Below, in pieces: positions 45,937 through 56,730 of a DNA stretch of 64,000 bases (positions within the stretch are counted from its first letter, which is position 1; each line of letters begins with the position of its first letter). This stretch comes from Turritopsis dohrnii (taxonomy: Eukaryota > Cnidaria > Hydrozoa > Anthoathecata > Oceaniidae). The notes under the pieces were generated by a model that saw only the letters and a list, made by a program, of their open reading frames with translations, did not search any database and was not told the DNA's origin. The position numbers were made by a program, and so were the translations under genes. The stretch lies in the NCBI GenBank assembly GCA_027922465.2, contig BQMF02000123.1, positions 21,813 through 85,812 of the forward strand, given 5' to 3'.

Positions 45937-46887
45937 ATGAAAACAAACATGGTGTTCTGCAGTGACTGTGGCTTGCTATTTCCTTCTGATTTAATATTTT
46001 GTACTAACTGTGGATCAAAGAAGGATGTCCTTCCAGGACCTGACAGACCTCCAGCTACTACAAACGAACGTGAACTCGTAACATATTATTTCGAGAGACA
46101 TTTTTCATATCAAGTAATTGTGTTGTTCTTAAGGGTACATCATGGAATAGCTATGCCCATAAGAACTCTGAAGCGGCGTTTGCACCGATTTAGATTGAAA
46201 AGAAGGCAAAATAATGTGAGCGAAAGTGCATTAAGAAGAATAATTGAACAAGAGATGAATGGTCCCGCATCAGTTAGAGGATATAGAAGTCTTTGGCACG
46301 CATTAAGATGTTCTTATGGTGTTTTTATAACAAGAGATACAGTTATGCGTCTCTTAAGAGATATCGATCCAGAGGGTTCCAATCAAAGAAGATGTTGCCG
46401 TCTTCATCGCAGGCAATATGTTTCACCAAGGTCCAACAATTGCTGGCACGTGGATGGGTATGACAAGTTTTCTCGGAAGGTTTTATGGCTTAAAGTAACG
46501 CGAAGCAATAATAACCCTATTGTTCCTGCTTGGTGTTTTCTGCACAAGGCCAAAGAACTAGGATTTTGCCCACGTTTGATTCAAAGTGATTGCGGTACTA
46601 AGAATGGTATTATAGCCGATGCCCAGTGTTATCTGACGCAGAGCGAAAATGCACATCGATATGGCTCGTCACCTGCGAACCAACGAATTGAAAATTGGTG
46701 GTCATTTCACCGAAGAGGTTTTACATCTTGGATAATTGATTTCTTTAAAGATTTAGTTGATAACGGAATTTTTTTACCAGGAAGTGATGTTCACCTGCAA
46801 TGCGCGTGGTTCGTGTTTTCTGAATTATTGCAGACACAGTTAGATCAAGTTCGCTATCAATGGAATACTCATGCCATTCGACAATAG
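45937..46887 (+). pseudogene. third integrase-core gene, 5' part, interrupted by the Polinton
   Basis: An intronless frame starting MKTNMVFCSDCG. A zinc ribbon (CSDC, CTNC) comes first, then an HTH region with RTLKRRLHRFRLKRRQ. The integrase core has CWHVDGYDKF (first D), IQSDCGTKNG (second D) and RIENWWSFHRR (E). It ends at YQWNTHAIRQ followed by a stop. That stop is created by the first bases of the Polinton, which inserted at GACAAT (46880-46885). The rest of the gene lies at 60569-60888. It differs from the cassette integrases in its N-terminus and lack of introns, and no RING-like partner is visible. Confidence 0.85.
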
Positions 46888-46951
46888 TAGATATAAAGTG
46901 GGTGTTCTACGCCACCTCTGACGTCACAACCTCAAGAACCAATCAGCGTTG
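46886..46951. repeat. Polinton left TIR, 66 bp
   Basis: Identical to the reverse complement of 60503-60568. It contains GACGTCAC, a CRE-like palindrome, and CCAAT in both copies, which could give promoter activity to the flanking genes. Confidence 0.95.
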
Positions 46952-47053
46952 AGAATAAGAACCAATTAAATCTAATTATTTTAATTGCTTTCACTAATAA
47001 ATAGCATAAGCTCGTTTTCAAAGTTTATTCTCGCAAATCTTACAACATTCAAG

Positions 47054-47674
47054 ATGGAAGTTGGACAAGCTGATACTGTCGCTGCTGTTAAGCAACATTA
47101 TGAGTCCACTAAATGGCATTTCAAAAGTATTTCTAGTGAAAAAATCGTTTACGCTCGAAATGAAGATCCTGACGATACAATCATTATACGTTGTCTCTAT
47201 CCTGCTTTGAAAGAATATCACAAAGTTTTTGGATTGAAAGGTGTTTCTCATGTTCATCTTTTGTTTGCGGCAATTTTAAAGATAATGAGTAAAAATTTGA
47301 AAGAATTGAAAAATTTAATTCGTTACGTAAAATTTGAGGATCTACAACAAGTCAAGAATATGTATACATTAATGAAAGATATAGCAAGCAATTGTGTCGT
47401 ATCAACTAACGATAATGGAAGTGATTCAATTCAGCTTAAAATGGAGGATGGAACATACATTGGAATTCAACTCACAATGAAAGCAGACTTTCCTCAATTA
47501 ATCTTAACCAATCATAATGTCAATGGAAAATTCATTACTGGCATCTATTTGTTTATTAATGACGGAATCAATCTGTTGAAATATTTGAACACTCGATTTC
47601 AATTTCATACTTCAGACTTGCTTAAACATGTTCAGAAAAGAAAACACGATCTTGTAAATGACAACTTTTTTTAA
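47054..47674 (+). CDS. Polinton protein of unknown function, 206 aa
   Basis: The first gene inside the left TIR. I chose the ATG at 47054 (AAGATGG context). The frame is open upstream to the TIR but without an ATG. The protein is soluble-looking, with mixed alpha/beta composition and no signal peptide or membrane segment. It shows repeated hydrophobic pairs around VHLLFAAILKIM and a beta-rich centre (YIGIQLTMKADFPQLILTNHN). I do not recognise the family. It converges on PolB, whose 3' end lies about 70 bp away. Confidence 0.7.
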   Translation: MEVGQADTVAAVKQHYESTKWHFKSISSEKIVYARNEDPDDTIIIRCLYPALKEYHKVFGLKGVSHVHLLFAAILKIMSKNLKELKNLIRYVKFEDLQQVKNMYTLMKDIASNCVVSTNDNGSDSIQLKMEDGTYIGIQLTMKADFPQLILTNHNVNGKFITGIYLFINDGINLLKYLNTRFQFHTSDLLKHVQKRKHDLVNDNFF

Positions 47675-47742
47675 TTGTTATTATATGTATGGATAATTAG
47701 TAAGAAAATAAACTATACAAAGTAGCTAATTGATTTTGTCTT

Positions 47743-50700
47743 TCATCTTGTTTTATAATGTCCATACGGAATTGAACTAATTCCATCCTTTAATAAATAT
47801 CGTTTATCATCATATGCCGACAAAGTTGTTTTGTTTTGACAAATGGTGAAAATTAAATGTTTTTGCGATCGAATACCATTCATCTTATGCATGTACTTCA
47901 CATTCCCAAACAAACAATCGTGATAATCTTGATGTGATATATACTTCTTGATGACGTATTTCTTCACACCTTTTGCTTTCGTCATAGTTTTTTTTATCAA
48001 ATTCTAGTGAATACATCTTTGCACGTAAACCAATAAATTCACGCATTAAACAACCATTCAACTCGTCTTTCATCTTTCCAATCACCTTTTTGTTTTTCGT
48101 CGAGTAACACTTATGATCTCGTGAATAGCCACTAAAATCGAACAGGTCTTGATCTTTCAACATATCAGCATACAAATCATTGGTTTGAATTCGATAAGCG
48201 AGTGAATCCGTATCGGTAAACAACAGTTTCGATTGATCATCAGGATACTTCACTTTAACATATTGATAATGAAATCGATACATGAGCACTTTACTCAAAT
48301 CCAAAACAGCCAAACCAGTATAAATCGGTCGATTTAAAATCAAATTCGCTTTCGCTCGTTCCACAGCCACCAGATTTTCATGAAAAACTTTAAATGATTT
48401 GAAGGTAGGTTGAGCAGCCAATTTCTTCAACTGATGACCATGTTTTACCAAATCTACAACTCGACGATTACGTAAATTCTCCATGGTTTTCCCAAACATT
48501 GAATTGTTCATTAGTTTGAAAAAGTCCTTCTCGAATTCGTTTCTAGCAGCTGTACGTTTAGCCGTATTAAAGTCAATATACTTTTTCAACCATGGTGATT
48601 GATTAAACATCAGAACACGATGGATTTTCGTAACCTTTAGTCCCAATTCGACATACAACTGTAAATTACGATAATGGATGATATACTTTTCTTTGTTGTT
48701 GAGATTTGGTATCAGTTTTGGTACGGTTTCTTTTATTGTTGGCTTAATCGGACCAATGAACAGATCTTGTTCATTCATTTTCCTTAATTGATTGATTGAC
48801 TTACGTTCTTGTTCTTCCAAAATCTGTAGCTGTTTCGCTGACAACATTTCCGGTTTGACTGTCATTCGCTCAGGTGCTAATGGGTAATCACTATGAGCAT
48901 CATGTAACTCTTCGGGATATTCCAAATCCACTTCCAAAATATATCCCTGATCGCTGTCCTCTTCCACATTCTTCCAGTCAAGGTTTTCAATTTCTTCCTC
49001 TGTCATCCATGTAAATGCTCCAGTCGGTAAGTACTGACACATGGCCCATCCATACAAGTTGTTAGCATCCCAGTAAATCAAATGCTCGTTCGGTTTACTA
49101 TGATCATAATTCGGAAGATCGGGTAGATTCGCGTGTGCATAACGATGACTGATGACAGCCACACCTCCACGAATACCACTTTCGATAAACAAATGCATAT
49201 CGATATCAGTCAACAATTCTAATTGAATGTTAGTCATTTTCAACGCAGCTTGCCAAGCCAATCCAGGTGATGTAAAACAATGCGCTGGATCCAAATTGTA
49301 ATACGTCATACACATGTCTCTAAACGCTTCAAAGACGTCAGCCAGGAGAAGAACATCTGTCAAGAGATATACATTATGATAATCATGCATATCACGGCAT
49401 TCAAACTTCTCGAAAACGTTTTTCGCATGTTCATAGTCCTCATTACTGATTCCTTCCTCTGTCAAACTACTATAAAAATGCTCTTTGCTAGGTAATTCTG
49501 TTTCTTCCATTTTTTCCCACGAATCCATGTATTCGTATGGATAAACACCTTTACGTGTAAGAAGTGCTATTTGTTCGTTAACAGCTTCTTTCATTTCGTC
49601 ATCGAGTTGCGGTACTTTGTAAGGATCATTACGATAATCATGTTGTTCTTCTTGTTCGTTTTGATCATCATCATCATCATCATCATCATCTTCATCATCA
49701 TCATCTTCATCTTCATTCTCGATATCCATATCATCTTCACTATCGTTTGTTTTATCCTGCTCATCAAATTCTTGTCTAGCTATTGATATTAGATTTTCCA
49801 AAATTTCTTGATCTAGTGAATCATCTAACTGAACGTTGCTTTCGACATCTAACGAATCATTCATGTTACTATCTTGCGATGATAGCGCATCTCGAACGTC
49901 ATTCTCGAGAAATTTTCGTGTTTCAGGATAATCTTCCAAATTGTCAACTAATTTCGATAACGATGTCTGCATGAATTGACAACTGTCGATAAACGTGACT
50001 CCACCAACACTAAACGACGTATATTTTTCATCGGTATTCGGGATACAAGATACATCACCATGACGAGGTTTCACTGCACTAAGGATGAGATGAGCATCAT
50101 AATTTTTCAGATTGTGCATCACGCAAGGTATTTTCACACGCTTAGGATCGATACGGTATTGTAGATTACATCTCATATGAGCAGTCCCTCTGAATTTTCC
50201 AGTGAGATGACAATGATCGCGAGCTTTCTTTTCATCAGGTTTAATTTCTTTTTCACACAAATAACATGTGGTACATCTATTATGTGCTCTCCACTGCTCA
50301 GATGTCAATCGCTCCATCGGTATCTTTTTTTGTAGGATCTGTTGAATCTCTATTGCTTGAAGTTGAACTGTATCAAGAAAGTGTTCAGCAGCATTCTTCC
50401 CACAATACACTTTTGGTGATTCATAAAATCGTTTATCTGTACACACAGTATGTAATGCGTAACCACAAGCTTCATGTTTCTGGTATTTTTCTGTCCATGG
50501 CATATCATCGTTTTGCTGTTCTTGTTCACACTTCACTAACAAACTTTCAAAATCAGCATACATGACAAAGGGTAATCTCAGTTGATACTCAATCTTTGTG
50601 AACTTGATAATATCTTTACCACTACCCTGCACTGGTACTGACACTTTTTGTGCGCCATGTAACTGACATCGTTCGATATGTCGATCAAGTACGTCTTGTG

Positions 50701-52705
50701 TTGTACAAGCATGTGTACAATAAGAACAAATAAACTTTTTGGGTTTGTGTTTAGTGATTTGAGAACCAACTAGTGCGCTTAAATTTCGAATCAGTGCATA
50801 ATGTCCCATTTCACCTTCTGCATAATACAACAAATCCACATGACGATCAGAAATGATATTTTTGCTAATGCGAAGCGGAAACACGACTTTCTCCTCGAAA
50901 CCATAAACATTCACACTCAAATTATTCTGTCGTTCCACTTTATCAATGTCCTTGATTGATACAGGATATTCAATACCATGCATGTCCAATTCATTTTCAT
51001 AAGGTGTGTATTTAGATACACGATTTGCATGATTTGACCAATGAACTGGATGTAATTTTGCAAGAATACACCATAAGAAACATTTTTCATCCTTGTTTTG
51101 GATATTTAAAACAGCTTTCTTCACTTTAATACGTTTCGGAAGGGGTATCCACGAAGATGCTCTCAAAGGATCATAATGTACTATCCCTATATAAAGAACA
51201 AAAAGTTAGATGATATCATCTATCAAACAACGTATAAGTAAGAAAAGTAAAATTCAAATTTACCTAAATCAACATGCATAAAATGGTGTACAACCCAACC
51301 ACTACCATTCCTTTGAAATTCATCAATTTGTTGTATCATCTGCGTATAGGCTGTATTGATATATGAATCCAGCTCATCATCGTTTAAGGCTGTAAACACT
51401 TCCGATCGAAACGTGACTGGAGGATCTGTAAGATCAGTTTTGTCTTTCGCTTGACAAAATACCAACTTCAACGTGTAATAGTATTTGATACCTTTAGTAC
51501 GTTGAATTTCTCCATTAATGACTGAAATGAAGGTTTTCATGACATTTAAAAGACGATTGAGTAAATCTAGCTGGTTATTCATATCCAACTCTTTTCGATA
51601 CGTCATGGCTGTACGCTTCAAAGTCGATTGTACAAGCTGAGGTGCTTTCCACAATTCTGGATGCTCAGTGGATCCACCTTGTTGATTGATTGTTTCAACA
51701 CGCACACGCTTGGGATTATATTCATGCAATGACATTTGTTTGATTTTCCTTTTACCAGTAGTTGATGGTATGTCCATACATCTTCGTTCGTGTAATTGTT
51801 TAGTATTTTCACGCTCGAACAGTTTTTTACATTGACGACATTGAAAACGTTTCAATCGAGATTCACAAATCTCTACATGTCGTTCAAAATTTTCCATTAA
51901 CAGGAACGTGCGATTACATTTTTCACATTTGTGATGATCATTAATTGGGTTTATATCACAATTCAACGGCTCAGACTCCAACACCATCTCTCCATCAGTC
52001 TCTTGAAACAACCTCTCCAATTCTAACTCCGACATCATCTCTTTGTCTGTTTCTTGAAACAGCTCCTCTAATTCATCTTCTCCTTTTTTCTCTTCAACAA
52101 TATAACAATCAGGTGAAGATGTTTCAAAATCAACTGGACAAATACAATCCATTAGAAATTCATCAATATCAAAAGAATTATCGATATCAGCATTATTTGT
52201 CGGCATGTATTTGAAGAGATCTGTCAAAATGTCGTCCAAGTCAATGTCCTAAATAATTATAAAAGTGAAAAAGCTTTTCAAAAAAGTTGTAAAGGTTTTT
52301 GAAAAAGTGGAAAAGCTCTTCGAAAAAGTTGTAAAGGTTTTTGAAAAAGTGGAAAAGCTCTTCGAAAAAGTTGAAAAGGTTTTTAAAAAGTGGAAAAGCT
52401 CTTCGAAAAAGTTGAAAAAGTTTTAAAAAAGTGAAAAAGCTTTTCGAAAAAGTTGTAAAGGTTTTTGAAAAAGTGGAAAAGCTCTTCGAAAAAGTTGAAA
52501 AGGTTTTTAAAAAGTGGAAAAGCTTTTCGAAAAAGTTAAAAAGGTTTTTAAAAAGTGGAAAAGCTTTTCGTAAAAGTTAAAAAGGTATTGTAAAATTAAA
52601 GAAAATTACCTCGGTTATTGTATTATGTTCAATTAAAATGTGTTCATTACACATTTCTTCACTGATAAATTCTAATCCACAAACACAGCATTGAACAGTA
52701 GCCAT
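47743..52705 (-). CDS. Polinton protein-primed DNA polymerase B, three exons, frameshifted near 3' end
   Basis: Exons 52610-52705 (C2H2-type finger CCVCGLEF..H..H), 51264-52248 (two more finger-like pairs CEKCNRTF and CRQCKKLF, then an acidic/basic region) and 51186-47743 join in frame (phases 0 and 1). The third exon has the exonuclease region (FVMYADFESLL), an Asp/Glu run near 49630-49740, a YLLTDVLLLADVF segment, motif A with WDANNLYGWAM, motif B with NSMFGKTMEN, and the TDTDS box of motif C. Near 47993 an A8 run shifts the frame, so the visible frame stops at 47885. The true C-terminus continues in the next frame to 47743. The enzyme replicates the element from a terminal protein primer. 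Confidence 0.9.
52259..52600. repeat. ~42-bp minisatellite filling PolB intron 1
   Basis: About eight imperfect units of AAAAAGTGGAAAAGCTCTTC plus a GAAAAAGTT..AAGGTTTTT half. The array occupies nearly the whole intron between PolB exons 1 and 2. The AAGCTCTTCG / AGTTTTT spacing gives weak inverted symmetry. Confidence 0.85.
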
Positions 52706-52901
52706 CTTTATTTAAATCTAAAACGAGATGTTCCTGACTTGAAATTTTTCAAGAAATGAAAGGTAGTACAAACGTTTTCACTTGTTTTATACACATTTAT
52801 AGTGATTTCATGTAAAAAGTACTGAATTTATAATGATAACATGTAAAGTATCACATTTAAATCTATTTTATCAGCGTAAATCAGTCATGCGTGTCAGTTG
52901 A

Positions 52902-53558
52902 ATGTTAATCATCATGGAAGTAACATTAAAGCATCCATTTAGTATGTTAGTTGCTGGTGGTCGTCAAGTTGGAAAAACAGAATTTACAAAAAACCTAATA
53001 CGTTATGCAGAACAATTAATTCATCCACCTCCACAAAGAATCGTATGGTGTTATGCAAAACATCAGCCTGAATTATATCAAACACTTATTGAAATCAATA
53101 CGAACATAGAATATGTTGAGGGAATTCCTTCACAACTTCATGAGATGTTTGATCGTAATCAAAGAAACTTGATCATATTAGATGACATGATGGATGAAGC
53201 CAACGAAGATAAACGCGTTTCACAACTATTCACTCGTGGACGACATGATAATATGTCAGTTATTTTTCTTACACAGAACCTATTTCATAAACAACAGCGT
53301 TGTATCAGTTTAAATTCAGATTACATGATAATTTTCAAAAATGCTCGAGATAAATCACAAATTCTCCATCTTGCTAAGCAATTCATGCCTACAAATTCAA
53401 AATTTCTTATATGGGCTTACAAAGATGCAACACAAAAACCATTTTCTTATTTACTTCTTGATCTAACACCGACAATGGATGATAAATATCGAGTGAGAAC
53501 AAACATATTCCCTCATCAAAATCCACAATTTGTATACATTCCTAATAAAATGATATAA
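52902..53558 (+). CDS. Polinton FtsK/A32-type DNA-packaging ATPase, 218 aa
   Basis: Walker A VAGGRQVGKTEF sits near residue 20 and Walker B NLIILDDMMDE near residue 90. A GRHDNMSVIFLTQN sensor-like segment and FKNARDKSQI follow, all typical of the A32/Polinton packaging ATPases that pump the genome into the capsid. Size agrees with the family. The ATG at 52914 could be used instead. It heads the plus-strand late-type gene block. Confidence 0.9.
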   Translation: MLIIMEVTLKHPFSMLVAGGRQVGKTEFTKNLIRYAEQLIHPPPQRIVWCYAKHQPELYQTLIEINTNIEYVEGIPSQLHEMFDRNQRNLIILDDMMDEANEDKRVSQLFTRGRHDNMSVIFLTQNLFHKQQRCISLNSDYMIIFKNARDKSQILHLAKQFMPTNSKFLIWAYKDATQKPFSYLLLDLTPTMDDKYRVRTNIFPHQNPQFVYIPNKMI

Positions 53559-53580
53559 CTAACATTCAAAACTTCATTTC

Positions 53581-53931
53581 ATGCTAGAACATCAACGTGT
53601 ACGGATCGATATGACCAAACGCATTACAAAAAATTTGGAACTGTTAAAAGCACTTAAACATTGTAGTGGTGCTGAACAAAAACAGTTTCTTAGAACAGCT
53701 CGACCTGAATTGATAAACACCATTTGTGATTGTGTTCACAACGTTTTAAAAGGAAACGTACCTATTACAGATCATCAGAGGAAGAAATTACAAACAAAGA
53801 AGAAAGTACTCAGAGAATTGGTTAAACGAAAGAATAAAACAGCTCAAAGAAAGAAATTGTTAGTTCAACACGGTAACGGCTTCTTAACAAACATTCTCGG
53901 TACTGTCATTAACGCATTAGCAACTCTGTAA
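53581..53931 (+). CDS. small basic Polinton protein, 116 aa
   Basis: A conserved-looking helical N-terminus (RITKNLELLKALKHC), a Lys/Arg-rich centre (RKKLQTKKKVLRELVKRK) and a hydrophobic C-terminal tail (FLTNILGTVINALATL) that could be membrane-active. It sits between the ATPase and the next virion gene, 22 bp from the former and 2 bp from the latter, suggesting a co-expressed late block. I recognise it as a recurrent Polinton-linked protein but cannot assign a function. Confidence 0.75.
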   Translation: MLEHQRVRIDMTKRITKNLELLKALKHCSGAEQKQFLRTARPELINTICDCVHNVLKGNVPITDHQRKKLQTKKKVLRELVKRKNKTAQRKKLLVQHGNGFLTNILGTVINALATL

Positions 53932-53933
53932 AA

Positions 53934-54593
53934 ATGGATGTGGGGAAAAAATATGTTGTTATTTCACAAGAAGAATATGAACGACTTAAAAGTGGAAAAG
54001 TTATTATGCATCAACCAACTCAAACTAACATGCAGAAATCTGAAATGGAAATGAAAAATGTTTGGCAACGTGACATTCCTATTGATGAAAAAATACGTTT
54101 GTTTACTGAAGAATTAAACAATTTCAAAAGTCGTTATGAAGAACTCGTCAAACCTAAACCTATCGAAGTTGTTATGAAGAAAACAGAACAAGCAGCTCAT
54201 GAGACAAAAGAACGAGATTTATTAAAACCAAAGAAAGTAGAACAAGATGTCATTATAGAATCACTTCCGAAAACCATAAAAAATGATGGCAAACGATTGT
54301 TAAGTTATTTAAAATCACATCCAGATGTTGTTCGTTGGAATGACAATGGTGAAATTGTATTTTATGATAACGTTGTTCATGGTACGGACGTTGCTGATTT
54401 GTTACGTTATGCACTATCAAATAGAAAGTTTGTAAATCTTCCAGCGAATCATAAAACAATATTTCAACAAGTGCTAAGTGACTTGTCAGTACCCAAAACA
54501 TGGATTAAAAACAAAGAATCAATGGATCAAATGATGGAAACTCCAAAAAAGAGACAAAAAGCAATGAAATGGGACTCTTCTACTTATAGATAA
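53934..54593 (+). CDS. Polinton protein of unknown function, 219 aa
   Basis: The N-terminus (VGKKYVVISQEEYERL) begins a charged coiled-coil-like stretch to about residue 110. A compact C-terminal domain follows with LPKTIKNDGKRLLSYLKSH, VRWNDNGEIVFYDN and GTDVADLLRYAL. The same two-part layout occurs in proteins next to the packaging genes of other Polintons. A structural or DNA-binding role is possible (inference). Confidence 0.7.
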   Translation: MDVGKKYVVISQEEYERLKSGKVIMHQPTQTNMQKSEMEMKNVWQRDIPIDEKIRLFTEELNNFKSRYEELVKPKPIEVVMKKTEQAAHETKERDLLKPKKVEQDVIIESLPKTIKNDGKRLLSYLKSHPDVVRWNDNGEIVFYDNVVHGTDVADLLRYALSNRKFVNLPANHKTIFQQVLSDLSVPKTWIKNKESMDQMMETPKKRQKAMKWDSSTYR

Positions 54594-54762
54594 ATTGTAT
54601 CATAGTTGTTTTTGTTTGTTTGAAGTACGTTCAAAAACGTAAATTCTATGTAAGCTTTCAATGTAAAAAGATACCATCGTAAAACCTCAGTCAAGCAAAA
54701 ACAAAATAAATAGAATTGATTGTAAAATATGAATTCATTTATCGTCTGACTGTGTTTGAAGA

Positions 54763-54906
54763 ATGCCGTCCTTAAAACTTCGTGTGCGAAACTTATTAAA
54801 ACGTTGTCGATGTATCATTGCATGTTGTGGTTCTGAAATAGTTATCAAAGATAGTCAAATTGATGGCAAGCCAAAAAACTCAGTCAGACAGAAAAGAACA
54901 CATTGA
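54763..54906 (+). CDS. small cysteine-rich ORF upstream of the integrase, 47 aa
   Basis: An ATG opens 47 codons overlapping the first bases of the integrase gene in another frame. The N-terminus is basic (KLRVRNLLKRCR), followed by CIIACCGSE and a polar tail. It resembles a short membrane-anchored or palmitoylated peptide. The tight overlap is typical of this gene block. It could still be chance. Confidence 0.4.
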   Translation: MPSLKLRVRNLLKRCRCIIACCGSEIVIKDSQIDGKPKNSVRQKRTH

Positions 54907-55972
54907 TCATGTACTACAAAAGTTGTATTATTCTCTTGACTCACCCTCTGCATATGCAAGCAAAGAAAAATTAATTCAAGAAGGCAAGAAAAAGTCTCTG
55001 TCACGAAATGAAGTTGAGAATTGGTTACAAGAACAGTTATCCTATACGTTACATAAACCTGTGCAATTAAATTTCCTGACACGACCTGTGGTTGTTTATG
55101 ATATTGACGAGCAATGGCAACTTGATTTGGTTGATTTATCTAAACTTTCGAAATACAATGCTGGATACAAGTATCTGTTAGTATGTATTGATGTCTTAAG
55201 TAAATACGCATGGATAGAACCACTGAAGACAAAAACAGGAAAAGAACTAAAGGAAGCTATTCAAAAAATATTTCTGAGTGATAAACGTCAACCACAAATG
55301 ATTCATACTGATAAAGGCACAGAATTCCTTAATTCACTGGTTAAAGGAATGTTAAAACAAAAGGAAATAAAGCTGTTTACAACCAATAGTGAAAGAAAAG
55401 CGAGTGTTGTAGAACGTCTTAATCGAACAATGAAGGGGATCATGTTTAAGTATTTCACAAACAAAAACACAAGAAAATACATCGATGTCTTACCTGATCT
55501 TGTAAAACGATATAACAGTTCGTATCACCGTTCGATAAAAATGAGACCAATGGATGTCACTAAAGACAATGCTTCGCAAGTATGGATTAACTTGTATGAA
55601 GGTCGTCTTCTGCCAATTACTAAAAATCAAAAGGAATTAAGTGTTAACGATACAGTTCGCATCAGTGTAGAAAAAGCACCATTTCAAAAACGATATGAAG
55701 AATTATGGACAGAAGAGATTTTTCTTATATCTCACAAGATCAATGGCAATCCCATCACTTACAAATTGAAAGATCAAGCAGATGAAGCTATAAAAGGTAC
55801 ATTTTATTATCAAGAACTTCAAAAGGTTGTTGAACCTTCAACGTATCGCATCGAGAAAATTATTCGTAAAAAAAGAACAGCTGACGGTAAATTGTTATAT
55901 TACGTCAAGTGGAAAGGATATTCAGATAAATTCAATAGTTTTGTGACTGCTGAGGATTTGAAGAAATTATGA
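54863..55972 (+). CDS. Polinton retroviral-type integrase with C-terminal chromodomain, 369 aa
   Basis: The DDE core has its first aspartate in WQLDLVDLSKL, the second in IHTDKGTEFLN and the glutamate in SVVERLNRTMKG. An SH3-like segment (NDTVRISVEKAPF) follows, then a chromodomain (YRIEKIIRKKR, YYVKWKGYSDKFNSFV). A chromodomain on the integrase suggests targeting to chromatin marks. The start ATG at 54863 gives MASQKTQ, since the open frame upstream has no ATG. The stop overlaps the next start by four bases. Confidence 0.9.
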   Translation: MASQKTQSDRKEHIDHVLQKLYYSLDSPSAYASKEKLIQEGKKKSLSRNEVENWLQEQLSYTLHKPVQLNFLTRPVVVYDIDEQWQLDLVDLSKLSKYNAGYKYLLVCIDVLSKYAWIEPLKTKTGKELKEAIQKIFLSDKRQPQMIHTDKGTEFLNSLVKGMLKQKEIKLFTTNSERKASVVERLNRTMKGIMFKYFTNKNTRKYIDVLPDLVKRYNSSYHRSIKMRPMDVTKDNASQVWINLYEGRLLPITKNQKELSVNDTVRISVEKAPFQKRYEELWTEEIFLISHKINGNPITYKLKDQADEAIKGTFYYQELQKVVEPSTYRIEKIIRKKRTADGKLLYYVKWKGYSDKFNSFVTAEDLKKL

Positions 55973-56730
55973 ATCATCAATTTTATGTGGTTCTTCCAAG
56001 TAACAGTTCCATGAAACTCTATCCAAGCAACACCTGCTCACACTTTCGTGTTAATCTCTCCACTATGCTTGACATTAATCCAACACAATGGGAAGTTGGA
56101 CTATCAGAAATACAATTCCCTGGTACATTTGAGAATATACGAAAAAATAAAAATCGAATTATATTCCATGTGTATGGTATGGATTATGAAGTTGACATTC
56201 CTATAGGATATTACAAAGAAACCAAACATCTCACGACTGCTTTACATCGCATACAAACCGAACTTGACTTTGAATGTGCAGTTTTCAATTATGATGAAAT
56301 CACTCAAAAAACAACTGTCAGAACTTATTTGCCTGAAAAATATCACGTAAGACTATTAAACTCAGATGTTGCTCGCTTTTTGGGATTTGAACCAAACACA
56401 GTAATAACAGATGAATTAACATCTCCATATCAAAGTTCACCTCATAATGGATTACATACCTTGCTGGTTTACTCGGATCTGATACAAAATCAATTCGTTG
56501 GTGATGTGAAAGCTCCTCTCTTGCGGTCTGTTCCTATTAATCAAAACAAAGAACATTATCATTGCATCATGTATGATCGTCCTCATTTTCTACCTTTGAG
56601 TAGAGGATCTATTCAAACAGTAGAAGTCAATATAAGAGATGACGCAGGAGATTTTATCTCATTCACATCTGGACGTGTGTCCGTGACGCTTGTCTTCAAA
56701 AGAAAATCTGCAAAATTTTATGATGATTAA
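55969..56730 (+). CDS. Polinton minor capsid (penton-like) protein, 253 aa
   Basis: Starts with FYVVLPSNSSMKLYPSNTCSHF and then WEVGLSEIQFPGTF, a beta-rich protein of the size and position of the Polinton minor capsid protein, predicted as a single jelly-roll penton. The C-terminus (SFTSGRVSVTLVF) is a typical closing strand. ATGA overlap with the integrase gene. Confidence 0.85.
   Translation: MNHQFYVVLPSNSSMKLYPSNTCSHFRVNLSTMLDINPTQWEVGLSEIQFPGTFENIRKNKNRIIFHVYGMDYEVDIPIGYYKETKHLTTALHRIQTELDFECAVFNYDEITQKTTVRTYLPEKYHVRLLNSDVARFLGFEPNTVITDELTSPYQSSPHNGLHTLLVYSDLIQNQFVGDVKAPLLRSVPINQNKEHYHCIMYDRPHFLPLSRGSIQTVEVNIRDDAGDFISFTSGRVSVTLVFKRKSAKFYDD

Noticed and set aside
47885..48005. Programmed -1 frameshift at A AAA AAC in PolB
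   Set aside because: The -1 frame meets a stop at once, and the conserved C-terminus needs a +1 shift, so mutation or read error is more likely.
49571..49786. Very hydrophobic plus-strand ORF with long Ile runs
   Set aside because: It is the antisense of the Asp/Glu tract of PolB (GAT repeats read as ATC), not a membrane protein.
52259..52600. CRISPR-like array of repeats
   Set aside because: Units are contiguous without unique spacers and lie in a spliced intron of a eukaryotic element.
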